Of a stretch of DNA of 64,000 nucleotides, positions 51,532 through 61,623 are shown piece after piece. The notes beneath the pieces were generated by a model, which ran no database searches, was not told the origin of the DNA, and saw only the letters and a program-made list of their open reading frames with translations. The stretch covers positions 1 through 64,000 of the forward strand of contig DATHVD010000061.1 of NCBI GenBank assembly GCA_035461525.1. Reading direction: 5' to 3'. Each line of letters opens with the position of its first letter. The stretch's first letter is position 1. This stretch comes from JAIBJN01 sp035461525. Lineage in GTDB: Bacteria > Actinomycetota > Thermoleophilia > Gaiellales > Gaiellaceae. Made by a program: the position numbers and the translations under genes.

Positions 51532-52710
51532 GTGACCTCCGCATCGCCGACGACCACCCACCGCCCGGCCTTCTGGCGGGACGTCCGCGTCCTCCGGATC
51601 GCCTTCCAGGCCGTGTTCCTCGTGGCGGTCGTGGGCTTCCTGCTCTTCATCGTCGACACCGCCGTCTACAACCTCGAGCGGCTCGGGATCAGGACGGACT
51701 TCGGGTACCTGAGCCAGCCGGCCGGGTTCGCGATCCCCGACTCCGACTTCCGCTCGACGCAGAGCCTCGGTGACGCGCTCGTCGTCGGCATCCAGAACAC
51801 CGCCAAGGTCGCCTTCCTCGGGATCGTGCTGGCGACGATCCTCGGCGTGCTCGTCGGCGTCGCGCGCCTCTCCACGAACTGGCTCGTGCGCCGCGCGGCG
51901 GCCCTCTACGTGGAGAGTTTCCGCAACGTCCCGGTGCTCGTGATCATCCTCTTCTGGTACCTCGCGGTCTTCATCCGGCTGCCACGGATCGGCGAGGCGA
52001 CCGAGATCCTCGACCTGGTCGTCGTCTCGAACCGCGGCATCGTCTTACCGTGGTTCGAGAAGGTGGGGAGCGGTTACGCGTTCGGCCTCGTCGCGCTCGT
52101 CGCCATCGCCGTCGCGGCGGCCGTCTGGATCTGGCGCTCCCGGCGGTTCGACCGCACCGGGGAGCCGCACCACCGGGTGCTCTGGGCCGGCGGGCTCCTG
52201 CTCGGGATCCTCGCAGTCGGCTTCGTCGCCACCGGCCGGCCGTGGACGGTGCAGACGCCCGAGGTGGGCGAGCTGTCCACCAGCGGGGGATTTAGGATGG
52301 CCCCCGAGTACGGCGCCCTCCTCGTCGCGCTCGCGCTCTACACCGCGAGCCACATCGCCGAGATCGTCCGCGGGAGCATCCTCGCCGTGCCGAAGGGGCA
52401 GACCGAGGCCGCGAGCGCCGTCGGCCTCTCGGGCTTTCAGCGCCTCCGCCACGTCGTCCTCCCGCAGGCGTTCCGCATCTCCGTCCCGCCGATCGCGAAC
52501 CAGTACCTCAACCTGACGAAGAACTCCTCGCTCGCGGTGGCGATCGGCTATTACGAGGTGACGAAGGTGACGCGGGTCTCCATCTCCCAGTCGGCGCCCG
52601 CCGTCCAGGCCATCCTCGTCCTCATGGGCGCCTACCTGCTCTTCTCGCTCTCGATCGCGCTCGTCACGAACATCGTGAACAGGCGGCTGACTCTGAAAGG
52701 ACAGCGCTAG
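51532..52710 (+). CDS. Amino-acid ABC transporter permease (AapQ-like)
   Basis: A 392-aa HisM-type permease with a long loop, as in AapQ/BztB. Membrane helices at about 24-46, 85-110, 130-150, 180-200, 225-240 and more; the EAA motif AASAVGLSGFQRLRHVVLPQAF contacts the ATPase. GTG start. The gene ends directly against the next permease (no gap). Confidence 0.93.
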   Translation: MTSASPTTTHRPAFWRDVRVLRIAFQAVFLVAVVGFLLFIVDTAVYNLERLGIRTDFGYLSQPAGFAIPDSDFRSTQSLGDALVVGIQNTAKVAFLGIVLATILGVLVGVARLSTNWLVRRAAALYVESFRNVPVLVIILFWYLAVFIRLPRIGEATEILDLVVVSNRGIVLPWFEKVGSGYAFGLVALVAIAVAAAVWIWRSRRFDRTGEPHHRVLWAGGLLLGILAVGFVATGRPWTVQTPEVGELSTSGGFRMAPEYGALLVALALYTASHIAEIVRGSILAVPKGQTEAASAVGLSGFQRLRHVVLPQAFRISVPPIANQYLNLTKNSSLAVAIGYYEVTKVTRVSISQSAPAVQAILVLMGAYLLFSLSIALVTNIVNRRLTLKGQR

Positions 52711-53966
52711 GTGGGACAGGCGGGCGCACTCGAGCCGATCCCCGTCCGCGAGCCGGAGGGCCCGCCGACCCGGCGCCGCTCGCCCGCCGAGTGGGTCCGC
52801 GAGAACCTCTTCGGCGGCCCGCTCGACACGATTCTCACGCTTGTCTTCGGCGCCCTCCTCGCGTGGGCGATCTGGAGGGTGGCCACCTTCGTCTTCGTGG
52901 ACGCTCGCTGGGAGATCATCGAGCGCAACATCACGAGCCTCATGGTCGGCGGCTTTCCGCGCGACGAGCTCTGGCGGGTCTGGGCCGCGCTCCTGATCCT
53001 CGCCGCCTCGCTCGGGTGGGGAGCGGGCGCCCTCGTCGTCCGCCGGCGCCTGGCCGTCGCAGAGGGGCGCGAGGCACGGGGCGACCGGACCGCGGGCCTC
53101 CGCCGGATCGCCCCGATCGTCCTGCTCGTAGGCGTCCTCCTCTGGTTCGCGAGCTCGCTGCAGGCGCTCCTTCTCGTCCTCGCCGCGGCCGGGATCGGGG
53201 CGGCCTTCAACCTCCTCGGGCGCCGGACGCCCAAGCGCCTCGACCGCTTCGTCCCGCTGCTCGTCCTCGCCGGGATCCTCGTTGCGTTCCTCGTCATCGT
53301 CGCCTTCGGCGGCGTTCGCTGGACCCAGTGGGGCGGGTTGCTCCTGACGCTCTTCCTCGCCATCGGGGGGATCGCGATCTCGTTCCCCCTCGGCGTCCTC
53401 CTCGCCGTCGGGCGCCGGTCGAGCTTTCCCGCCGTGCGGATCGTGTGCGTCGGCTACATCGAGTTCATCCGGGGCGTGCCGCTGATCGCCCTGCTCTTCA
53501 TGGGCGCGTTCATGATCGGCTTCTTCCTCCCGGAGGGGGTGGAGCGTCCCGACGCAGTCGTCCGCGCCCTCATCGCCTTCGTCATGTTCACGGCCGCCTA
53601 CGTCGCGGAGGTCGTCCGGGGTGGGCTCCAGTCGGTTCCCGCCGGGCAGGTCGAGGCGGCCCAGGCGCTCGGCCTCTCGCCGTTCCGGATCACGACCCGG
53701 ATCGTCCTGCCGCAGGCGCTCCGGAACGTGATCCCGGCGCTCGTGGGCCAGTTCATCAGCCTCTTCAAGGACACGTCGCTCGTCTTCATCGTCGGCCTCG
53801 TCGACCTGCTCGCGATCGCAGAGAACATCACGAAGCAACCGGACTTCCTCGCCCAGGGGCTGATCGTCGAGACGCTCCTGTTCGCGAGCTTCATCTACTG
53901 GACGGGTTCATACTGGATGTCGCGCGAGAGCCAGCGCCTCGAGCGGCGACTCGGATTGGGGGAGAG

Positions 53967-53970
<4 letters not shown>
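52711..53970 (+). CDS. Amino-acid ABC transporter permease (AapM-like)
   Basis: A 419-aa second permease with extra N-terminal helices; EAA motif AAQALGLSPFRITTRIVLPQAL. FIRGVPLIALLFMGAFMIGFF and KDTSLVFIVGLVDLL are typical of the AapM/BztC type. GTG start at 52711, immediately after the AapQ-like stop; its own stop overlaps the ATPase start (GTGA). Confidence 0.93.
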
Positions 53971-54710
<740 letters not shown>

Positions 54711-54731
54711 CAGAGTCGGAATACTTCGGCC

Positions 54732-55361
54732 GTGCGGCTCCTCGTGGTCTTCGTCCTCGTCGCCCTGCTCGCGCTCGGCGCCGGCTGCGCGGGCGAGGGC
54801 GACGACGCCGCCCAGCCGGCGACGACCGCCGCGGAGACGACCGCGCCCGCCGAGACCGACGAGCCGGCGGAGACCGAGCCGGCCGAGCCCGGCGAGCTCG
54901 CGTTCACCGAGAGCGAGATCGCCGAGGGGGAGCCGATCGACGAGCTCTACACCTGCGACGGCGACTTCGTCTCACCGGCGCTCAACTGGGCCGGGATCCC
55001 GGAGGAGGCGGCCGAGCTCGTCCTCGTCGTCGAGGATCCCGACGCCCCGGGCGGGACGTACACGCACTGGCTCGTGTACGCCATGGCCCCCGACATGGAC
55101 GGCCTGCCGCGCGGGACGCCGCCCGGCCCCGTCGTCTCGGGCGCCCTGTCGATCCGCCAGGGGATCAACGACGACGACTTCCCCGGCTACACGGCGCCGT
55201 GCCCGCCCGAGGGGGAGGAGCACCGCTACGCTTTCACGCTCTACGCCCTCGAGGAGGAGACCGGCCTCGGCCCTGGGGCGAGCGAGGACGAGATCCGCGC
55301 CGCGGTCGAGGAGAGCGCCGTCGCCGAGGCGACGCTGACGGCCGTCTACCAGCGGCCGTAG
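54732..55361 (+). CDS. YbhB/YbcL family (PEBP-like) lipoprotein
   Basis: A 209-aa lipoprotein with lipobox LALGAGC, a Thr/Glu/Pro-rich spacer (residues 27-55), and a PEBP fold: YTCDGDFVSPALNWAGIPE, LVVEDPDAPGGTYTHWLVY (ligand pocket DPDAP), PPEGEEHRYAFTLYAL. Function of bacterial PEBP proteins is mostly unknown. GTG start 21 nt after the ABC ATPase, so possibly in the same transcript. Confidence 0.9.
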   Translation: MRLLVVFVLVALLALGAGCAGEGDDAAQPATTAAETTAPAETDEPAETEPAEPGELAFTESEIAEGEPIDELYTCDGDFVSPALNWAGIPEEAAELVLVVEDPDAPGGTYTHWLVYAMAPDMDGLPRGTPPGPVVSGALSIRQGINDDDFPGYTAPCPPEGEEHRYAFTLYALEEETGLGPGASEDEIRAAVEESAVAEATLTAVYQRP

Positions 55362-55365
55362 CGCG

Positions 55366-57510
55366 TCAGAGCAGGTCGGCGATCCTCGCCGCCGCCCTCG
55401 CCGCGCCGTCCGTCTCCACGGGCGCGTAGTCGACCTCCCGGCCGATCTCCTCGGCGATCGCCGCCGCGATCGCCTCCGGCGGCGCATCGTCGAAGTCGAG
55501 CGCCCGCCCCGCGCCGTAGCGGGCGAGCCGATGGCGGACGTGGAAGTTCTGCTCGAAGTGGTGGCGGAGCGGGAAGTAGAGGAACGGTCGCCGGTTCGCG
55601 GTCAGCTCCATCGCCGTGGTCAGCCCGCCCTGCACGACCGCCAGGTCGCACGCCGCCAGGTGGCGATAGAGGTCGTGGACGTAGGCGTGCACCTCGAGAC
55701 CGGGGTGGAACGGGAGGCTTCGCGGGTCGATGCGCGGACCCGCGACGACGACCATCCGGAGGGCGGGCACGAGCTCCTTGGCGGCGGGGTACGCGGCGAT
55801 CACGCGCTGCAAGAGGTGGCCGCCGACCCCCGATCCGCCGACGGTGACGATGCACACGCGCTCGTCGGGTCCGTAGCCCAGCTCGTGGCGGAGCGCCTCC
55901 CGCTCGGAGGGGGCGACGGGATCGAAGCCCGTGACGTAGCCCGGGAACTCGAAGTGCTCCTCCGTCCAGTCGCGGATCGCCGGCAGGTCGGCCCCGAAGG
56001 TCTCCGGGACGACGTCCTCCGCGTTGCCGACGAAGAGCGCGCGGTCGCGGACTCGCGGGTAGCGCGCGATGTGCTCGATCATCTCCGCGTTGTAGTCCGT
56101 CGTCAGGTAGGCCTCGCGCTCGCCCCCGTCCGGCATCGGCAGCCAGCCCACGAAGTCGGTCAGCCAGACGTACGCCGCCCGCTTCTCGTCCGGGTTCTCG
56201 TGCAGGTAGTAGTCGAGCTCCCAGGCCTCGTCTCCGATCCAGAGGTCGTAGTGCTCGTCGCGGACGACGTCGTGGAAGACCATGAAGTTCGAGACGAGGA
56301 TCTCGTCCATGCGGCGCCACGCCTGGAAGCAGTGGAGGTCGTGCTCGGCGGACTCCGACTCGATGTGCCCCGACTCGTTGGCGAGGTGGGCGCTCGCGGG
56401 GTGGATGCGCTCGCCCTCCGCCTCGAGCACCTTCGTGACGGGGTGCTGGGCGAGCCAGTCCACGTCGAGGTCGGGGACGAGGCGGCAGAGCTCCTGCGCC
56501 ACGGCGACGTCGCGGCGGGCGTGACCGAGCCCGATCGGCGAGGAGACGAAGAGCGCCCGGCGGCCGCGGGCGCGGCCGCGCCGCCAGCGCCCGGCCGGCC
56601 GCCGCGCGCCGACGAAGTCGCGCAGGAGCAGGTTGACGCGGACGGGATCGCGCGCCTGCGGGATGTGACCGGAGCCCTCGAGCGCGACGAGCTCTCCGCC
56701 CGTCGCCCCGGCGAGCGCGGCGCCCTCCGCGAACGGGCGGATGGCGTCGTCCGTCCCGTGCAGGACGAGCACGGGGCAGCGGACGCGCGAGCAGAGGGCC
56801 AGCGTCTCCTTCCGCGTGCCGATTCCCGGGGCGACGTGCGTGAGCGCCAGCGTCTCCGGCGTCGTCTCGAGGCCCCAGCCGACGCAGTCCTCGATCTGCT
56901 TCGTCGAGCGCGGTTCCGTGAAGCAGCGGGAGAAGAAGAACTCGAGGAAGCCCTCGTAGTCCCGCAGCCAGTAGTGGCGGTTGTACTTCGCCCAGCCCTC
57001 GTCGGTCTCGAGCGGCTCGTCGAACCTGGCGACGACGCCGCGGTCGTCGTGGGAGTCGACGAGCCCGATCGCGGGGCCGATGAAGATCGCGGCGCTCACC
57101 CGCTCCGGATGCTCCGCGGCCAGGAGGACCGCACGCTGCGCGCCCAGCGAGAGCGAAACGAGCGCGGCGCGCTCCGTGCCGGTCGCGTCGAGGACGGCGA
57201 GCGCGTCGGCGGCGTGCTCGGCCTCGGCGTAGGCTTCGTCGCCCTCCGGCCGATCCGACTTGCCGTTCCCGCGCGCATCGAAGGTGAGGACGCGCGCGTG
57301 CCGCGCGAAGTAGGGGATCTGGGCCTTCCAGCAGCGCGAGTGGACGATCGACCACGTCGGCAGGAAGAGGATCGTCGGCTCCCCGACCCCGTAACGCTCC
57401 CAGTGGACGCGGACGCCGTCCCGCTCGACGAAGCCCTGCTCGTCGGGGTAGCGCGCCCGCGTCTGCTCGCGTCGTCCGGCGAGGGCCCGGCTCTGCGCGA
57501 CCGCCGTCAC
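55366..57510 (-). CDS. Alpha/beta-hydrolase fused to MurG/UGT-like glycosyltransferase
   Basis: A 714-aa fusion. Residues 1-290 form an alpha/beta hydrolase: LTFDARGNGKSDRPEGD, nucleophile elbow LVSLSLGAQRAVLL, acid in HGTDDAIRP, His in LEGSGHIPQARDP. After a basic linker (about 290-305), residues 306-714 form a GT-B glycosyltransferase: ALFVSSPIGLGHARRDVAVA opens it, CIVTVGGSGVGGHLLQRVI starts the C-domain, and DLAVVQGGLTTAMELTANRRP is the nucleotide-sugar loop. It could modify and cleave one glycoside or ester; no substrate visible. GTG at 57510 overlaps TetR (GTGA). Confidence 0.88.
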   Translation of the reverse strand: MTAVAQSRALAGRREQTRARYPDEQGFVERDGVRVHWERYGVGEPTILFLPTWSIVHSRCWKAQIPYFARHARVLTFDARGNGKSDRPEGDEAYAEAEHAADALAVLDATGTERAALVSLSLGAQRAVLLAAEHPERVSAAIFIGPAIGLVDSHDDRGVVARFDEPLETDEGWAKYNRHYWLRDYEGFLEFFFSRCFTEPRSTKQIEDCVGWGLETTPETLALTHVAPGIGTRKETLALCSRVRCPVLVLHGTDDAIRPFAEGAALAGATGGELVALEGSGHIPQARDPVRVNLLLRDFVGARRPAGRWRRGRARGRRALFVSSPIGLGHARRDVAVAQELCRLVPDLDVDWLAQHPVTKVLEAEGERIHPASAHLANESGHIESESAEHDLHCFQAWRRMDEILVSNFMVFHDVVRDEHYDLWIGDEAWELDYYLHENPDEKRAAYVWLTDFVGWLPMPDGGEREAYLTTDYNAEMIEHIARYPRVRDRALFVGNAEDVVPETFGADLPAIRDWTEEHFEFPGYVTGFDPVAPSEREALRHELGYGPDERVCIVTVGGSGVGGHLLQRVIAAYPAAKELVPALRMVVVAGPRIDPRSLPFHPGLEVHAYVHDLYRHLAACDLAVVQGGLTTAMELTANRRPFLYFPLRHHFEQNFHVRHRLARYGAGRALDFDDAPPEAIAAAIAEEIGREVDYAPVETDGAARAAARIADLL

Positions 57511-58085
57511 GTCTCCCGCTCCTCGAGCCAGCCCTCGATCCAGTCGAGGAGCTCGCGGTGGCCGGTCTCGATGCCGCCGAGGCGCTCCAGCGCGATGCCC
57601 TCGTTGAAGGTGATCACGAGGGTGACGAGGGCGTCGAGCGGCAGCGGGATGCCGTAGCGGTCGCGCGGGGCGGCGAATCCCTCCGCGAGTACGGATCGCC
57701 ACTCCGCGTTTGCCCGGGCCACCTGCTCGCGCAGCTCGGGGCGGTTCCACGCGATCGCCTGCAGCTCGAACCAGACTTTCTGGTACTCGCGGTCGGCCTC
57801 GAGGTAGCGCATCGCCGTCCGCCACTTGTCGGGAAAGGGCACGTCCGGGTCGGCGTACATCGCGCGCTGACGGACGATCAGACGCTCGGTGAAGCGCTCG
57901 AGCGCATGGACGAGCACGTTCTCGACCGAGCCGAAGTGGTAGTGCACGAGGCCCTGGTTGACGCCGGCCTCGGAGGCCAGCCGCCGCGTCGTCACCCCGG
58001 CGTGCCCGTGCTCGAGGAGCAGGCGCTCGGCGGCGTCGAGGAGAGCCTCCGGCGCCGCCGAGCGGGCTACCGGCGCCTCAGCCAC
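57507..58085 (-). CDS. TetR family transcriptional regulator
   Basis: A 192-aa TetR: LLDAAERLLLEHGHAGVTTRRLASEAGVNQGLVHYHFGS, broken here into helices at about residues 14-50, is the DNA-binding domain; the rest is a helical ligand domain. GTG at 58085. Likely controls its own operon; the palindrome before SBP56 (59553-59572) is a good candidate operator. Confidence 0.93.
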   Translation of the reverse strand: MAEAPVARSAAPEALLDAAERLLLEHGHAGVTTRRLASEAGVNQGLVHYHFGSVENVLVHALERFTERLIVRQRAMYADPDVPFPDKWRTAMRYLEADREYQKVWFELQAIAWNRPELREQVARANAEWRSVLAEGFAAPRDRYGIPLPLDALVTLVITFNEGIALERLGGIETGHRELLDWIEGWLEERET

Positions 58086-58204
58086 CTGCGGACCTCGGCG
58101 AGCCGCGCTCGCCAGACGAGGACGAGGGCCGGGAGCGCCGCCGCGCCTCCGGCCGTGGCGGCGAAGAGCGCCTCCTCGCCCCAGCCGTGGTGGGCGAGGA
58201 TCAC
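58067..58204 (-). CDS. 45-aa membrane peptide between SBP56 and TetR
   Basis: GTG at 58204 overlaps the SBP56 stop (GTGA) and the end overlaps the TetR start by 19 nt. The peptide reads HHGWGEEALFAATAGGAAAL, then PALVLVWRARLAEVRRWLRR: a single hydrophobic segment with an Arg-rich tail. No family recognised; tight coupling and clear topology argue that it is translated. Confidence 0.6.
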   Translation of the reverse strand: MILAHHGWGEEALFAATAGGAAALPALVLVWRARLAEVRRWLRRR

Positions 58205-59541
58205 TGGAAGATCTCCGTCGTCGAGTCGCCGCCCTGGAGGCGGACCTCGTGCGCCCGCGCGGGGCCGCCCGCACGGTCGTGGAAGTCGACGAAGAAGTCC
58301 GGGTCGACGGACATGCTTCCGTCCTCCGCGACGTCCACCTTGAGGAGCCACGATTCGAGGCCGGGGTAGAACTGGTTGTCCCAGGTCGAGTAGAGGGAGT
58401 TCGTGACGTAGAGGCGGCGGCCGTCGAGCGAGAGCTGCAGCATCTGAGGCCCGCCGTTCAGCTCGCGGCCGGCGTCGCCCGGTCGCCCGAGCACGCCGCC
58501 GAGCCAGACCTGCCCCGTCAGCTTCGGATCGGCCGGGTCGGAGACGTCGTAGCGGCGCAGGTCGCCGTGGAGCCAGTTCGAGAAGTAGAGGGCCCGGTCG
58601 TCCATGGAGAGGACGAGGTCGGTGATCAGCCCCGGCACCGGGAACGGCCAGCCCTCGAGCTCGACGCTCTCGACGGCGATCACCTGGTCTGCGCCCCAGC
58701 CGCCGTTCTCGCGGTGCCACCGCCACATCGTCGACGAGAGCGCAGCCCCGACGAAACCCTCCTCGGCGTCCGGGTCGTGCAGCCAGCGCACCTCGAGCGG
58801 GATCATGCCGCCCTCTCCGAGGTCGACGCTCTGCTCGTGCGTGCGCGTCTCCAGGTTCCAGAAGTGGATGCGCTGGCCGTAGCGACCGGCGGCGACGTCG
58901 TCCAGGTCGAAGCCGGGCTCGAAGGCGTTCGGCTCGCCGAACTCGCTCGACACGAGCACATTCTTGCGCGGCTGGTACCAGAAGTCGTAGTTGAGGCCGG
59001 GATGGTCGCCGCCGCCGTTCTCCCACCGGCCCTTGACCTCGTAGGTCTTCGCGTCGACGACGGCGAAGCCGCCCGCGCCGTTCCCGTCGGCGTCGCCGAG
59101 CATCGAGATGACGACCTCGTCGCCGGGCATGCAGTGGACGGTGTGCGGACGGGTGTAGCCGGTCTCGCGCACGATCTCCTCCGGCTCGATCACCTTCTCG
59201 ATCGCCGGACGGCGGGGATCGTCGGCGACGCTCAGGATGTGAATGCGGGAGGAGCGGAAGCCCGGGACGATCAGGTGCGAACGGTCGGGCCCGTGGCACG
59301 CCGAGCTGCACCGGTTCCAGCCGTAGTGGTGGAGCTCGTCGCCGACGTTCGGCATCGGCGTCTCGTGGATGACCTGTCCGTAGCTGTCCGACTCGGGAAC
59401 GGTGTCGACGACGGCCAGGAAGTCCGGGGCGTCCACTCCGGTTCCCTCGTGGAGGCAGGCGACGTAGAGAAACTCCTCGGGAGGCGCCTGCAGGGCTTCC
59501 CCGGGCGAAGCGTGGAACGACTGGGGGCGATCGTGCTGCAT
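58201..59541 (-). CDS. Selenium-binding protein SBP56 / methanethiol oxidase family
   Basis: A 446-aa SBP56 homologue: EFLYVACLHEGTGVDAPDFL, HHYGWNRCSSACHGPDRSHL, YTRPHTVHCMPGDEVVISMLG, WLHGDLRRYDVSDPADPKL and NGGPQMLQLSLDGRRLYVTNS. Bacterial members oxidise methanethiol to H2S, formaldehyde and H2O2, with a metal bound by conserved His residues of the propeller. The CSSACHG segment is usual for the family. ATG at 59541. First gene of an operon with the 45-aa peptide, TetR and the fusion enzyme. Confidence 0.92.
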   Translation of the reverse strand: MQHDRPQSFHASPGEALQAPPEEFLYVACLHEGTGVDAPDFLAVVDTVPESDSYGQVIHETPMPNVGDELHHYGWNRCSSACHGPDRSHLIVPGFRSSRIHILSVADDPRRPAIEKVIEPEEIVRETGYTRPHTVHCMPGDEVVISMLGDADGNGAGGFAVVDAKTYEVKGRWENGGGDHPGLNYDFWYQPRKNVLVSSEFGEPNAFEPGFDLDDVAAGRYGQRIHFWNLETRTHEQSVDLGEGGMIPLEVRWLHDPDAEEGFVGAALSSTMWRWHRENGGWGADQVIAVESVELEGWPFPVPGLITDLVLSMDDRALYFSNWLHGDLRRYDVSDPADPKLTGQVWLGGVLGRPGDAGRELNGGPQMLQLSLDGRRLYVTNSLYSTWDNQFYPGLESWLLKVDVAEDGSMSVDPDFFVDFHDRAGGPARAHEVRLQGGDSTTEIFQ

Positions 59542-59552
59542 TCTCGCATCCT

Positions 59553-59572
59553 CCTTAGTCTAACGACTAAGG
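59553..59572. promoter_or_regulatory. Palindrome before SBP56 (candidate TetR operator)
   Basis: Perfect inverted repeat ccttagtc-taac-gactaagg 12 nt upstream of the SBP56 ATG, with a further GACTAA half-site at 59578-59583. Symmetry and AT-rich halves fit a TetR site; the TetR gene is two genes downstream. Confidence 0.7.
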
Positions 59573-60497
59573 CATTTGACTAAATCTCGACGCGGATGTC
59601 AAGGCCGTCGGCTCAGTACTCGTCGCGCCGAGGAAGCGCTGCTCGAGGGTGTCCTGCTCCTGGACGAGCTCAGCAACGCCGACGCCGGCTTCCACGAGCG
59701 CGCGCGACCTCGATCGTCCTCGAATCCTCGAGGCGGTCGACCTCGACTCCGAGCCAGCCGTCGCCGTCGCGCTCGACCGCAACGACGCAGGGCAGGCCCT
59801 CGAGGGCGGCGCCGGCGCCCGCCGCCGGCGACGAGGTCGTGCACGCTCCCCTGCGTGAGCAGCCGGCCCGCGGCCGCGATCGCGATGTCGTCGGCGATCT
59901 TCTGCACCTCGTCGAGGAGGTGCGAGGAGACGAAGACGGTGCGGCCGTCCTCCTCCACGAACGACCGGATCATGTCCGGGAACTCCGCCATGCCCGCGGG
60001 ATCGAGTCCGTTGGTGGGCTCGTCGAGGATGAGGAGCTCCGGGTCGTTGAGCAGGCTTCGCGCGACGCCGAGCCGCTGCCGCATCCCCTGCGAGTAGTGC
60101 TTCACGGGGCCCCGGCCCTGTCCGTGAGCCCCACGCGGGCGAGCGTCTCGTCGACCCGGCCGTGCGCCCGGCCGCCGTAGAAGCTCGCCCACACCTGCAG
60201 GTTGCGGCGCCCGGACAGGTATGGATAGAAGCGCGGCTCCTCGACCATGCCGCCGACGCGCTCGAGCGCCTGTCGCGTCTCGCCGGGAACCGGGTGCCCC
60301 CGGACGTGGATCGTGCCCGCGCTCGCGCGCGCGAGCCCGAGCATGCAGCGGATGAGCGTCGTCTTCCCGGAGCCGTTCGGCCCGAGCCAGCCGATGCAGC
60401 GGCCGCGGCGGACGTCGAAGGTGACGTCGACGACCGCCTGCGTCGAGCCGAACCGCTTCGAGACGCGCTCGTGCGCGACGATCGTGTCCGAGGGCAA
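59567..60497 (-). pseudogene. ABC transporter ATP-binding protein, three frameshifts
   Basis: A bacitracin/CcmA-type ATPase read in pieces. TTG at 60497: VSKRFGSTQAVVDVTFDV, Walker A GPNGSGKTT, PRFYPYLSGRRNLQ up to GLTDRAG (about 60110). Then another frame: VKHYSQGMRQRLGVARSLL, Walker B LLILDEPTNGLDPAGM, VSSHLLDEVQKIADD to VHDLVAGG (about 59820). A third: LEGLPCVVAVERDGDGWLGV (to about 59715), and a fourth stretch: LVEAGVGVAELVQEQDTLEQ to the stop at 59567. Each motif is in order, so one gene was broken by three indels. No permease is adjacent. Confidence 0.83.
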
Positions 60498-60513
60498 CGC
60501 GCTCGCCGCCGCC

Positions 60514-61623
60514 TCAGCTCTCTCTGGCGCGCTTCCGCTCCGGGTCGTACGCGGGGTGGCGGACGACCTCGCCGGCGATCATCGCGTCCCCCACCTGCGC
60601 CTCGACGTTCCGGCCCGGCTCGTTCAGGTCCTTGCGGATCTTGGCGAGCCCCAGCGTCCGCCCGCCGAGGTAGGGGGAGACGACCGCCTGCGTGACGATG
60701 CCGACCTCCTCGCCGTCCACCCAGAGCGGGGCGCCGCTCGCCTCGTCGCCGCCGGATTCGAGCACGACGCTCGCGAGCCGCAGCCGCGTCGCGTCGCGGT
60801 CGCGGGCGAGCGCCTCCCGGCCCGGGAAGTCGCCCTTGTCGAGGTCGACCGACCAGCCGAGCCCGCACTCGTACGGCGAGACGGTCGGGTCGTACTCGAC
60901 GCCGCCGATGATGAAGCCGCCCTCGATGCGGAAGAGGTCGAGCGCGACCATGCCGATCAGCTTCATGCCCTGCGGCTGCCCCGCCTCGAGGAGGGCGTCC
61001 CAGAGGTCTAGCGCGCGGTCGCGCTCGACCCAGAGCTCGTACCCGAGCTCGGCCGTGTACCCGAGGCGGGTCATGAAGACCGGGATCCCGGCGATGGCGA
61101 CGTCCTCCCGGAACGTGTAGTACGGGAAGGCCTCGTTCGAGAGGTCGGCGTCGGTGAGGCCCTGAAGGATCTCGCGGCTGCGCGGACCCTGGAGGCAGAG
61201 GTGCGGCATGGCGTCCGTGCGCTCGCTCACCTCGATCCCGGTGCCTTCGGCCGCCGCCGAGAAGAGCTCGTAGTCGCGGTCGTTCGCGCCGCAGAAGCGG
61301 ACGCTCGCCGGCGAGCGCATCATCGTCGTGCAGTCGTCGACCATCTTCCCGTCCTCGTCCGTGAGCGCGCCGTAGGCGATCCGCCCCGGCGTCAGCGTCG
61401 AGACGTCGCGCGTGACGATCCTGTTCACGAGGTCGAGGGCGCCCTCGCCCTCGAGGTCGACCTTGCGCAGCATGCTGAAGTCCATGAGCCCGGCCGTCTC
61501 GCGGACGGCGTGGTACTCCTCCTGGGCGTCCGTCACGACCGTCGGCGCCCAGTAGCCGAACAGGTCCATCCACTCGTCGGTCAGCGCGGCCAGGCGCGGG
61601 TGGAACGCGGTCTCCTTGCTCAA
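60514..61623 (-). CDS. Aminomethyltransferase family protein (GcvT-like)
   Basis: A 369-aa folate-dependent T-protein homologue: YHAVRETAGLMDFSMLRKVD, VTRDVSTLTPGRIAYGALTD, LQGPRSREILQGLTDADLS, GYTAELGYELWVERDRALDL, LDLFRIEGGFIIGGVEYDP. Such proteins take a methyl or aminomethyl group to tetrahydrofolate from glycine, dimethylglycine, sarcosine or DMSP-like substrates. No gcvH/gcvP is visible, so it is probably not a glycine-cleavage subunit. TTG start at 61623 with aaaggag upstream. Divergent from the Amt-like gene. Confidence 0.9.
   Translation of the reverse strand: MSKETAFHPRLAALTDEWMDLFGYWAPTVVTDAQEEYHAVRETAGLMDFSMLRKVDLEGEGALDLVNRIVTRDVSTLTPGRIAYGALTDEDGKMVDDCTTMMRSPASVRFCGANDRDYELFSAAAEGTGIEVSERTDAMPHLCLQGPRSREILQGLTDADLSNEAFPYYTFREDVAIAGIPVFMTRLGYTAELGYELWVERDRALDLWDALLEAGQPQGMKLIGMVALDLFRIEGGFIIGGVEYDPTVSPYECGLGWSVDLDKGDFPGREALARDRDATRLRLASVVLESGGDEASGAPLWVDGEEVGIVTQAVVSPYLGGRTLGLAKIRKDLNEPGRNVEAQVGDAMIAGEVVRHPAYDPERKRARES

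Noticed and set aside
52045..53838. Very long minus-strand open frames opposite the amino-acid permeases, and similar long antisense frames elsewhere (for example 36093-38204, 45925-47385, 49009-51561)
   Set aside because: They are rich in Arg, Asp, His and Gly, lack family motifs and lie opposite clearly recognised genes; they result from the high GC content suppressing stop codons.
58201..59541. Selenocysteine in the selenium-binding protein homologue
   Set aside because: There is no in-frame TGA; SBP56 proteins bind selenium or metal without encoded selenocysteine.
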